Below are positions 1-5,243 of a stretch of 5,689 nucleotides of DNA, piece by piece (position 1 is the stretch's first letter; the number at the start of each line of letters is the position of its first letter). The notes under the pieces were generated by a model. It worked only from the letters and a program-made list of their open reading frames with translations, was not told where the DNA came from and did no database searches. Source of the DNA: JBGOUJ01 sp041477005 (GTDB lineage Bacteria; Acidobacteriota; Terriglobia; Bryobacterales; JACQDG01); assembly GCA_041477005.1 (NCBI GenBank), contig JBGOUJ010000516.1, forward strand, positions 1 through 5,689, read 5' to 3'. Position numbers and translations under genes: made by a program.

Positions 1-411
1 CCCACCGGCAACGGCCGCCGCGAGAGCTATCAGCACATGCCCATGCCCCGCATGACCAACACCTTCCTTCTCCCCGGCGACGACGCTCCCGAAGACATTA
101 TCCGATCCGTCGACCGCGGCCTCTACTGCGCCACTTTCGGCGGCGGTCAGGTCGACATCACCAGCGGCAAATTCGTGTTCTCCGCCTCGGAAAGCTACTT
201 GATCGAGGGTGGTCGCCTGACCCGCCCCGTCCGGAACGCAACGTTGATCGGCAACGGCCCCGACGTGATGACCAAGATCAACATGGTGGGACACGACTTG
301 AAGCTCGACCAGGGAATCGGCACCTGTGGCAAAGAAGGCCAAAGCGTCCCGGTAGGCGTAGGAATCCCCACGGTAAAGGTGGAGAAGATCACGGTAGGAG
401 GGGTGGGGTGA
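1..411 (+). CDS. tldD: TldD metallopeptidase subunit, C-terminal fragment
   Basis: This is the 3' end of tldD, open from base 1 in frame 1, so the start lies outside the window; 136 residues are visible. TldD is the catalytic subunit of the cytoplasmic TldD/TldE zinc peptidase, which in E. coli trims the microcin B17 leader and degrades unfolded peptides such as the CcdA antitoxin. The visible part carries family hallmarks in order: GNGRRES at the left edge, MPRMTNT (bases 49-69), FGGGQVDITSGKFVFS, ATLIGNG, MVGHDLKLD and CGKEGQSVPVGVG. The cysteine at 325-327 lies 27 residues from the C-terminus, matching E. coli Cys454, the third zinc ligand as I recall the structure. The HExxxH helix with the two histidine ligands lies upstream and cannot be checked. 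The stop is TGA at 409-411, and the last codons contain GGAGGGG. pmbA follows in the same direction. Family identity is very secure. Confidence 0.96.
   Translation, partial: PTGNGRRESYQHMPMPRMTNTFLLPGDDAPEDIIRSVDRGLYCATFGGGQVDITSGKFVFSASESYLIEGGRLTRPVRNATLIGNGPDVMTKINMVGHDLKLDQGIGTCGKEGQSVPVGVGIPTVKVEKITVGGVG
397..403 (+). promoter_or_regulatory. Shine-Dalgarno-like GGAGGGG at the end of tldD
   Basis: GGAGGGG lies inside the last codons of tldD. It is the only good anti-16S match upstream of pmbA but is 115 bases from the pmbA ATG in linear distance. The bases between (413-518) form a long inverted repeat. If that folds in the mRNA, the effective spacing drops to about 9 bases (404-412). The equivalent place at the end of pmbA has GGGAGGA 8 bases before the next start codon. 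Its use by pmbA is an inference. Confidence 0.45.
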
Positions 412-412
412 G

Positions 413-518
413 AGAGAATTGAGAAATGGAGGAATTGAGAAATTGAGAAAGGAAGACGCTGGTGGCCGGAATGTTCTTCCTTTCTCAATTCCTCCATTTC
501 TCAATTCCTCAATTCCCT
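413..518 (+). repeat. Long inverted repeat made of octamer arrays, filling the tldD-pmbA gap
   Basis: Bases 413-456 pair without gaps with 475-518 around an 18-base loop (457-474). Of 44 positions, 38 are Watson-Crick pairs, one is G-U (432/499) and five are mismatches (440/491, 436/495, 428/503, 424/507, 415/516). The 16 pairs nearest the loop are perfect. Each arm is a period-8 tandem array. With A = ATTGAGAA, B = ATGGAGGA and C = ATTGAGGA, the left arm from 418 reads A, B, A, A, and the right arm read as its complement is C, A, B, A. Both end in AGGAAGA at the loop. A period of 8 is not compatible with coding. It starts 2 bases after the tldD stop and ends at the base before the pmbA ATG. 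It could be a transcribed hairpin, an RNase III site or a dispersed palindromic repeat. There is no T-run after it, so it is not a normal terminator. Confidence 0.9.
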
Positions 519-1856
519 ATGTTGGATCTTGCCAGCCAAGTGGTCTCTCTTGCCTTGCGCGCCGGGGCGACCGAGGCCGAGTGCACCATCGCCGAGGGCC
601 AGGAGTTCTCAGCCACCGTCCGCCTCGGTGAGGTCGAAAACCTGAAGGAAGCGGGATCGAAGGCCATCGGGCTGCGCGTCCTGATCGGCCGCCGCAGCGG
701 CTCCTCCTACACCTCCGATTTCTCGCCCTCCGGCATCGACCGCCTGGTCGAGTCGGCGGTTGAGCTGGCGCGCATCACCTCCGAGGACCCTCACGCCGGC
801 CTGCCCGAGCCCTCCGAGCTGGGCGCGAGCGACGGCGATCTGGCTCTCTACTACGACGACATCGCCGGCCTCGATGCCGGGCAGAAAATCGACCTTGCCC
901 GCCGCTGCGAGCGCGCCGCGCTCCAGACCGATCCCCGCATCTCCAACTCCGAAGGCGGCGGTTTTGAGAACGCCTGGGGCCGCCGCGTCTTCGCCAACTC
1001 GCGGGGCTTCCAAGGCGAATACCGCCGCAGCTCCTGCTCCCTCTACGCCGTTCCCGTAGCCTGTTCCGACGGCCAGATGCAGCGCGACTACTGGTACTCG
1101 ATGTCCCGCAGCCTGGCCGCCCTCGAATCCCCCGAGTCGGTCGGCCGTCAAGCCGCCGAGCGAGCCCTCCGCCGCCTGGGCGCCGTCAAGGTCGAAACCA
1201 CGCGCGTCCCCGTTATCTTCGAGCCGCGCACCGCCCGGACGCTCCTCGAAAATCTCTTCGAGGCCGTCAACGGCGACTCCGTCTACCGCCACGCCTCGTT
1301 CCTCGCCGGCAAACTGGGAGAAACCGTGGCCGCTCCCGGCGTCACCCTCGTCGACGACGGCGCCATGGCCGGCGGCTTCGGCACCTCGCCCTTCGACGAC
1401 GAGGGCGTCCCCAGCCGCCGCACCGTAGTCATCGGCGGCGGCGTGCTCCAAAGCTATCTGCTCAATACGTACACCGCCCGCAAGCTCGGCTTGCAGACCA
1501 CCGGCAACGCTTCCCGCAGCCTGGCCGGCAACCCCGCCATCGGCCCCGGCAATTTCTATTTGCAGCCCGGCCCCCACCACCCCGACCAGATCCTGGCCTC
1601 GGTTGAGGAAGGTTTTTTCGTGACTGAATTGATGGGTTTCGGCGTCAACATGGTCACGGGAGACTACTCCCGCGGCGCCGCCGGCCTGTGGATCCGAAAC
1701 GGCCAGCCGGCCTTCCCGGTCCAGGAAGTGACCATTGCCGGCAACCTCGGCCAGATGCTAAAAGACATTGAGATGATCGGTTCGGACCTTGAATTCCGCG
1801 GCGCTATCGCCGCCCCCACGCTGAAAATCCGGGAGATGACGGTGGGAGGAAAGTAG
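519..1856 (+). CDS. pmbA: TldE/PmbA, non-catalytic partner of the TldD/TldE peptidase
   Basis: The protein is 445 residues, close to the roughly 450 usual for PmbA/TldE. It pairs with TldD to form the cytoplasmic TldD/TldE zinc protease. Family features in order: the N-terminal MLDLASQVVSLALRAGATEAE helix and strand region (1-21), LGEVENLKEAG (36-46), FDDEGVPSRR (292-301), GDYSRGAAGLWIRNG (381-395) and the VTIAGNL...IGSDLEFRG end (404-428). Where TldD has HExxxH, this protein has FEAVNG (247-252). Both histidines are gone and the glutamate is kept, as expected for the non-catalytic subunit. I chose the ATG at 519 because residues from here match the family. A frame extending back to GTG 462 would translate the octamer repeat into FLSQFLHFSIPQF, which is not family sequence. 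No Shine-Dalgarno lies just upstream of 519, so initiation is unusual. The stop is TAG at 1854-1856, 2 bases before the next gene. Confidence 0.96.
   Translation: MLDLASQVVSLALRAGATEAECTIAEGQEFSATVRLGEVENLKEAGSKAIGLRVLIGRRSGSSYTSDFSPSGIDRLVESAVELARITSEDPHAGLPEPSELGASDGDLALYYDDIAGLDAGQKIDLARRCERAALQTDPRISNSEGGGFENAWGRRVFANSRGFQGEYRRSSCSLYAVPVACSDGQMQRDYWYSMSRSLAALESPESVGRQAAERALRRLGAVKVETTRVPVIFEPRTARTLLENLFEAVNGDSVYRHASFLAGKLGETVAAPGVTLVDDGAMAGGFGTSPFDDEGVPSRRTVVIGGGVLQSYLLNTYTARKLGLQTTGNASRSLAGNPAIGPGNFYLQPGPHHPDQILASVEEGFFVTELMGFGVNMVTGDYSRGAAGLWIRNGQPAFPVQEVTIAGNLGQMLKDIEMIGSDLEFRGAIAAPTLKIREMTVGGK
1844..1850 (+). promoter_or_regulatory. Ribosome binding site of the FxLYD-like gene
   Basis: GGGAGGA lies inside the last codons of pmbA, 8 bases before the GTG at 1859. 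This supports the GTG as the start and indicates translation coupled to pmbA. Confidence 0.75.
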
Positions 1857-1858
1857 TC

Positions 1859-2329
1859 GTGGCTGAGAAGGAGTCTTCGGCCGGCCTCCCCGTTCCGATC
1901 GTGGTCGCCGGCGCGTTGCTGCTGGTTGTCGCCACGGCAGGTTTCTTCTGGTATCGCCAGGCTCGCAACCGTCCCCGCGAAGTCCCCATCCTGACCCAGG
2001 AAGCCGCCGCCTATCTCCCCAACCTGCAATTGGCCGACGTGGATGTGAAGGCCGCGGAAAACTACCTCCAGCAAACCGCCGCCAGCATCACCGGCAACAT
2101 CACCAACAACGGCCCGCGCACCCTCCGCCTGGTCGAGATTCATTGCGTCTTCAAGGATTCCGCCGGCCGGCCAGCGCTCCGCGAGCGAACCACCATCATC
2201 GGCCGCAAGACCGGCCCCGTCCCCAGCGGCCAGACCCGCAGCTTCGAGTTGACCTTCGACAACATCCCCTCAACGTGGAACCAGCTAATGCCCGACCTGG
2301 TAATCTCGCAGATTGTTTTTCAGGAATGA
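1859..2329 (+). CDS. Single-pass membrane protein with FxLYD-like beta-sandwich domain
   Basis: This is a 156-residue protein of unknown specific function. It starts at a GTG 2 bases after the pmbA stop, with GGGAGGA at 8 bases. Residues 11-32 form one hydrophobic membrane segment (PVPIVVAGALLLVVATAGFFWY), followed by an arginine-rich stretch (33-40). A linker leads to a domain at about 56-155 with the pattern of FxLYD/DUF3426-type folds: SITGNITNNGPRTLRLVEI (76-94), FKDSAG (98-103), then VPSGQTRSFELTFDNIPSTW (121-140). Similar small proteins are often labelled DUF2393 or FxLYD; I cannot tell which profile would score best. Such domains are usually extracytoplasmic, yet the positive charge on the C-terminal side of the membrane segment (R33, R36, R38, R40) would by the positive-inside rule put the domain in the cytoplasm, so topology is open. 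There is no catalytic motif. Its place behind tldD-pmbA suggests co-expression, not a proven role with the peptidase. Stop TGA at 2327-2329. Confidence 0.85.
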   Translation: MAEKESSAGLPVPIVVAGALLLVVATAGFFWYRQARNRPREVPILTQEAAAYLPNLQLADVDVKAAENYLQQTAASITGNITNNGPRTLRLVEIHCVFKDSAGRPALRERTTIIGRKTGPVPSGQTRSFELTFDNIPSTWNQLMPDLVISQIVFQE

Positions 2330-2363
2330 CCCCGCGCGCCGGAGCGACCCCACGCGCCGGACC
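2328..2363. repeat. 18-base tandem duplication at the end of the FxLYD-like gene
   Basis: GACCCCGCGCGCCGGA (2328-2343) recurs as GACCCCACGCGCCGGA (2346-2361) with one difference, giving a period of 18. The first copy begins inside the TGA stop codon, so the duplication is almost entirely non-coding. A third partial run, ACCCCACC, follows at 2365-2372. Confidence 0.8.
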
Positions 2364-2378
2364 CACCCCACCAGCGGA

Positions 2379-2398
2379 GAGCGCGTTTGGACGCGCTC
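2379..2398. other. Perfect 8-bp hairpin in the convergence gap
   Basis: GAGCGCGT (2379-2386) and ACGCGCTC (2391-2398) pair perfectly around a TTGG loop. It sits between convergent stop codons at 2329 and 2438. No T-run follows on either strand, so it is not a canonical intrinsic terminator. It could protect 3' ends or slow polymerase from both sides. Confidence 0.65.
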
Positions 2399-2409
2399 GA
2401 AATGTCGCC

Positions 2410-2434
2410 GCGCCAAACGGCCGGCGCAATTTTT
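2410..2434 (+). terminator. Candidate intrinsic terminator of the tldD-pmbA operon
   Basis: GCGCC (2410-2414) pairs with GGCGC (2423-2427) across an 8-base loop, followed by AA and five T residues (2430-2434). The stem is short but all GC. It lies about 80 bases after the last plus-strand stop and just before the convergent gene's last codon at 2438, which is the right place to end the plus-strand transcript. Confidence 0.55.
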
Positions 2435-2435
2435 G

Positions 2436-2451
2436 CCCTACCGCCCTACCG
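2436..2451. repeat. Octamer duplication across the stop codon of the soluble phosphoesterase
   Basis: CCCTACCG occurs twice in tandem (2436-2443 and 2444-2451), overlapping the last codons and stop of the minus-strand gene. Because the period is 8, the two copies are read in different frames. The copy at 2436-2443 supplies the TAG stop, while the other is read as part of the C-terminal LAVGR. Confidence 0.7.
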
Positions 2452-3184
2452 CCAGCCGAGCCGCCAGGTGGGCCGGAAGCCCCGCCGCCCGGATCTTGTC
2501 CTGCGCTTTGGCCAGGTCGTACTCAAGGCGATGAAACACGACCATCCGCTCCTCGCTGTCATAGATCACAAACGCCGTCCGCCAATCCCCGTCCCGTGGC
2601 TGGCCCACCGATCCCGGGTTCAGCAAGTACGTCTCGCCCGTCTGGAGCTCCAGATACTGCGGCCCTAGATTCGGCTGCGGCCGGACGATCTGCAGCTCGT
2701 CCCCTACTTGTACGAAGCCTCCCTGAAGGTGGGTGTGGCCGAAAAAGGTCAGCTTGCCTTGCAAGTAAGGAAAAACCTGCGCCGCCTCACGAGGCGCCAC
2801 GATGTATTCGTCTTCGTCGAGAATCGACCCATGCACCAGCGTCATCCCGTCGCTTTCAACCGGCCCCTTGGCCAGCTCCACCAGGTACTGCAGATTGTCC
2901 TCCGTCAGCGCCTGCAGGGTCCACAGCGCGGCCTCCCGCGCCACTTCGTTGAACCACTCCAGGTTCTCCAGTCCCGAGCAGGCCTTGTCGTGGTTGCCTC
3001 GAATCGCCACCGGAACATGGGCCCGCACCCACTCCACCACCAGGTTCGGATCGGCCCCGTAGCCGACCAGATCTCCCAGGCAGACGACCTTCTCGTAAAG
3101 CCCCTGGGTGGCGGCCATCACCGCCTCCAGAGCCTCCCAATTGGAATGGATGTCGCTCAGGATCAGGTAGCGCACTCGGTTCAA
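2438..3184 (-). CDS. Soluble calcineurin-like metallophosphoesterase (YfcE/MJ0912-like)
   Basis: A 248-residue cytoplasmic protein with the complete di-metal phosphoesterase motif set: SDIHSN (10-15), CLGDLVGYG (35-43), RGNHDK (62-67), LVHGS (116-120), FGHTH (148-152), then NPGSVGQPRDGD (189-200). There is no signal peptide or membrane segment. The motifs, length and NPGSVGQPRDGD end fit the small bacterial/archaeal MJ0912/YfcE-like phosphoesterases, which cleave phosphodiesters or phosphomonoesters in vitro. The natural substrate cannot be read from sequence. The frame opens at TTG 3184, overlapping the upstream TGA by 4 bases (TTGA), which suggests coupled translation. A GTG at 3175-3173 would give MRYLILSDIHSN, a more typical N-terminus, and is an equally credible start. 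Neither has a clear Shine-Dalgarno. It is the last gene of the rsmE operon. Family call firm, start uncertain. Confidence 0.93.
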   Translation of the reverse strand: MNRVRYLILSDIHSNWEALEAVMAATQGLYEKVVCLGDLVGYGADPNLVVEWVRAHVPVAIRGNHDKACSGLENLEWFNEVAREAALWTLQALTEDNLQYLVELAKGPVESDGMTLVHGSILDEDEYIVAPREAAQVFPYLQGKLTFFGHTHLQGGFVQVGDELQIVRPQPNLGPQYLELQTGETYLLNPGSVGQPRDGDWRTAFVIYDSEERMVVFHRLEYDLAKAQDKIRAAGLPAHLAARLAVGR

Positions 3185-4353
3185 GCCCGCCGCAGCCGCA
3201 ACAGCGAGACCTCGGGTCTCGCGCCCAATCGCATCGGCAGGTTGATGGTCCCTATGCCTCGGCTGACATAGAGCGAGGAAGCGCCCCTGCGATACAGCCC
3301 CGCCACAAAGGGGGTGAAGAAACGCCCGACGTTCAGCGTCTGTTCCACAATCTCCACTGTCACCTGTCCGCCGTGGGTATGCCCGCCGACTACCAGATCA
3401 TATCCCAAATCGGCGGCCACCGGAAAAACGTCAGGGTTGTGCGACATCAGCAGATTCACCACGCCCGGCTCCACAAGCCGCCGGGCCCCGACCAGGTACG
3501 GCCTGTGGAACCGCTGGTAATCTACTCCAACGAGGTTAAGCCGCGCCTGGCCGAACTGGATGACCTGGCGCCGCTGCCGTAGAAAATCAATCCCCAGCGA
3601 CCGTCCCCGCTGCTCGGTGAAGTTCTGGCACTTGGCATAAACTTCGTGGTTACCGAGACAGCCGAACACGCCTGCCTCCGCCCGCAGCCGCGCCAGTTTT
3701 TCCAGGCAGGTTTCGAGCGGATCGCTCACATGCGTGATCAGGTCGCCGGTCACGAGCGTCAGGTGCGGCTTGGTCTCGTTGGCCATCGCCACCACCCGCT
3801 CCAGCTCCGGAATACTCAGGTAAGGCCCGAAATGGATATCGCTTAGCAGGGCGACCCGCAGCCCTTCCAAATCCGGCGGCAGGTTCGGCACCCGGAAGTC
3901 CGTCTCCCGCAGCCCGAAGTTGGACCGGACCAGCAAAGTGCCGTACCCGGCAACCCCGAAAGGAACCAGCGCCGCCGTCGTCCGTGCGGCGTCCCGGAGG
4001 AATTCGCGGCGGCTCGTTCCCGCCCCGTGCCTGGCCGCCGGCGCTTTTCGCCAGCGAGAGGTCGCAAACAGGATTGACGCTGCGCCCACCGACCCCATGA
4101 TCCAGATCCCGGCCCAAAACGAAAGCCAGCGGCTGCCGAATCCGTGGCCCCAGATGCGCCCCTCGCTGTTCATCCAGCCCACGGAAAGCGCCCCCAGCAG
4201 CCAGGCCGCCAGCAGCAGCCGGGCCACGATGGCCCAGCGCCGGCTCAGGGCCCGCTCCAGGCGCCGCCGGGCCAGTTCGTAGACGTAAACCTGGCTCCCC
4301 AACACCAGGGCCGTGACTATGGCGTCAAATATCTCGGGGAAGCTCAGCCGCAT
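3181..4353 (-). CDS. Membrane-anchored YkuE/YaeI-type metallophosphoesterase
   Basis: A 390-residue protein in two parts. The N-terminal third has three hydrophobic segments (about 8-26, 40-61, 76-98). Next comes SRREFL (114-119) with a fourth hydrophobic stretch (123-142), which looks like a twin-arginine signal. The catalytic domain (about 155-390) has all metal-binding motifs: SDIHFGP (171-177), TGDLI (202-206), GCLGNHEVY (231-239), SHNPD (304-308) and GGHTHGGQ (323-330). It ends in SRGIGTINLPMRLGARPE (364-381), the usual YkuE/YaeI ending. Family members act on phosphodiester or pyrophosphate bonds near the membrane. The Chlamydia lipid A enzyme LpxG is in this broad group, so a lipid or UDP-sugar substrate is possible but unproven. 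The ATG at 4353 is the only good start. AGGGA lies 12 bases upstream, rather far, within the loop of a small hairpin. It begins 24 bases after rsmE and overlaps the next gene by 4 bases. Confidence 0.94.
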   Translation of the reverse strand: MRLSFPEIFDAIVTALVLGSQVYVYELARRRLERALSRRWAIVARLLLAAWLLGALSVGWMNSEGRIWGHGFGSRWLSFWAGIWIMGSVGAASILFATSRWRKAPAARHGAGTSRREFLRDAARTTAALVPFGVAGYGTLLVRSNFGLRETDFRVPNLPPDLEGLRVALLSDIHFGPYLSIPELERVVAMANETKPHLTLVTGDLITHVSDPLETCLEKLARLRAEAGVFGCLGNHEVYAKCQNFTEQRGRSLGIDFLRQRRQVIQFGQARLNLVGVDYQRFHRPYLVGARRLVEPGVVNLLMSHNPDVFPVAADLGYDLVVGGHTHGGQVTVEIVEQTLNVGRFFTPFVAGLYRRGASSLYVSRGIGTINLPMRLGARPEVSLLRLRRA

Positions 4354-4357
4354 TCAG

Positions 4358-4376
4358 CAGGAAAATCCCTCTCCTG
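4358..4376 (-). promoter_or_regulatory. Small hairpin holding the ribosome binding site of the membrane phosphoesterase
   Basis: On the minus strand CAGGA (4376-4372) pairs with TCCTG (4362-4358) around a 9-base loop that contains AGGGA (4370-4366). The ATG is at 4353. The linear spacing from AGGGA is 12 bases. The stem is only 5 bp, so it may tune initiation slightly or mean nothing. Confidence 0.3.
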
Positions 4377-4377
4377 A

Positions 4378-5112
4378 CTATTTTAGACTGCTTTGCTCCC
4401 AGTTTGCATAGAGCAGAACGGCGAGCGCCGCCAGAGCGGCCGTCTCGGCGCGCAAGATCAACGGCCCCAACCCTATGGGCACGAAGCCGCCTTCCCGGGC
4501 TATTCGCCTTTCGCCCTCCGTCCAGCCCCCCTCGGGCCCCACCAGCACCACCGAGCCGGCCGCCGGCGCCGGTCCCAGCAGCGGCCCCTGTCCGGGACCT
4601 TCCACGCTCTCGTCCAACATCCATCGGTCGCCCGCCGGGGCTTCTTTGACTGCCTGGGCGAGCGGCGCGGGATCGGTGATATCCAGCGGTTTGAGCCGCC
4701 GCGACTGCTGCGCCGCCTCGAAGGCGATCCGCCTCCATCGCTCCACCCGCTTCCCGGTGGCCAACGCCAGCCCTTTGTCAGTCCGCGCCGCGATCACCGG
4801 CGCGATCCGCGCCGCCCCCAGCTCGCTCGCTTTCTCCACCATCCACTCCATCCGGTCGAACTTGAAGACCGCCGCCAGCAGGGTGACGACCGGCAACGGC
4901 GGCGGCGCCGGCAGTCTCTCTTCGATCGCAAACTCCACCCGCGACGCCTCGACGGCGGCCACCCGCCCCAAGTAGAGCTGCCGCGTGTCGCTCAGCTCGA
5001 ACACTTGACCCGGCTCGACCCGCAGCACCCGGCTCAAGTGGCGCGCGTGCTCCCCCCGCACCACCGCCCGGCCCTCCTCCAGCATCTCTACAAAGAACCG
5101 CCTCCGCGCCAA
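4378..5112 (-). CDS. rsmE: 16S rRNA (uracil1498-N3)-methyltransferase RsmE
   Basis: RsmE methylates N3 of U1498 of 16S rRNA in the 30S subunit, using S-adenosylmethionine. From the TTG at 5112 the protein has 244 residues, almost exactly the E. coli length of 243. The N-terminal PUA-like RNA-binding domain begins with ARRRFFVE and includes HARHLSRVLRVEPGQ (22-36). The C-terminal SPOUT domain shows KFDRMEWMVEKASELG (84-99), EAAQQSRR (132-139), the cofactor loop VGPEGGW (191-197) and the knot LGPLILRAETA (215-225). The usual EQS of the middle motif is QQS here. The TTG start is set by a strong GGAGGT 5 bases upstream and by the family start at ARRRFF. The frame stays open back to 5268, but those 52 extra codons translate intergenic repeats and a palindrome and are not RsmE. 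It is the first gene of a minus-strand operon with two phosphoesterases. Confidence 0.96.
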   Translation of the reverse strand: MARRRFFVEMLEEGRAVVRGEHARHLSRVLRVEPGQVFELSDTRQLYLGRVAAVEASRVEFAIEERLPAPPPLPVVTLLAAVFKFDRMEWMVEKASELGAARIAPVIAARTDKGLALATGKRVERWRRIAFEAAQQSRRLKPLDITDPAPLAQAVKEAPAGDRWMLDESVEGPGQGPLLGPAPAAGSVVLVGPEGGWTEGERRIAREGGFVPIGLGPLILRAETAALAALAVLLYANWEQSSLK

Positions 5113-5117
5113 GCCCC

Positions 5118-5123
5118 ACCTCC
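5118..5123 (-). promoter_or_regulatory. Strong ribosome binding site of rsmE
   Basis: GGAGGT on the minus strand, 5 bases before the TTG at 5112. This perfect Shine-Dalgarno core decides the start in favour of a TTG codon over the longer open frame. Confidence 0.85.
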
Positions 5124-5156
5124 CGCTCCCGACCCACCCCCGCCGCGCCACCCCCG

Positions 5157-5170
5157 GACACCTGACACCT
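5157..5170. repeat. Heptamer tandem repeat (GACACCT x2) in the rsmE leader
   Basis: GACACCT occurs twice head to tail (5157-5163 and 5164-5170), 45 bases upstream of the rsmE start. On the transcribed strand this reads AGGTGTC twice. Two copies could be chance, but similar short-period duplications occur at other gene borders in this window. Confidence 0.6.
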
Positions 5171-5215
5171 GGCGCCCAGCCACGGTAGTGGATCACTCTG
5201 TTTTGCAAGACGACG

Positions 5216-5243
5216 GACCTGACGGCAAATTTGCCCTCAGGTC
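5216..5243. promoter_or_regulatory. 28-bp near-perfect palindrome upstream of rsmE
   Basis: The outer arms GACCTGA (5216-5222) and TCAGGTC (5237-5243) flank a perfect 12-bp palindrome GGCAAATTTGCC (5224-5235). The only non-pairing positions are 5223 and 5236. The centre lies between 5229 and 5230, about 117 bases upstream of the rsmE start codon. A further GGCAAA at 5244-5249 repeats the half-site 20 bases from that at 5224, about two helical turns. This looks like a dimeric repressor operator or a hairpin in the leader. No transcript or partner regulator is visible in the window. Confidence 0.75.

Noticed and set aside
195..497. Minus-strand frame of 100 codons over the tldD end and the inverted repeat
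   Set aside because: It is antisense to clear TldD sequence, and its start is repeat sequence of period 8.
462..518. N-terminal extension of pmbA from GTG 462 or ATG 471
   Set aside because: The extra residues come from the octamer inverted repeat, no ribosome site precedes them, and PmbA homologues begin near MLDLASQ.
413..518. Inverted repeat as an intrinsic terminator or a CRISPR-like array
   Set aside because: There is no T-run after the stem, it lies inside an operon, and the units are contiguous octamers without spacers.
609..1580. Minus-strand frame of 323 codons inside pmbA
   Set aside because: Alanine/glycine-rich composition and absence of any motif mark it as the antisense shadow of a GC-rich gene.
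2143..2952. Plus-strand frame of 269 codons across the convergence gap
   Set aside because: Proline/arginine-rich shadow that crosses the end of one gene, the terminator and the antisense of the phosphoesterase.
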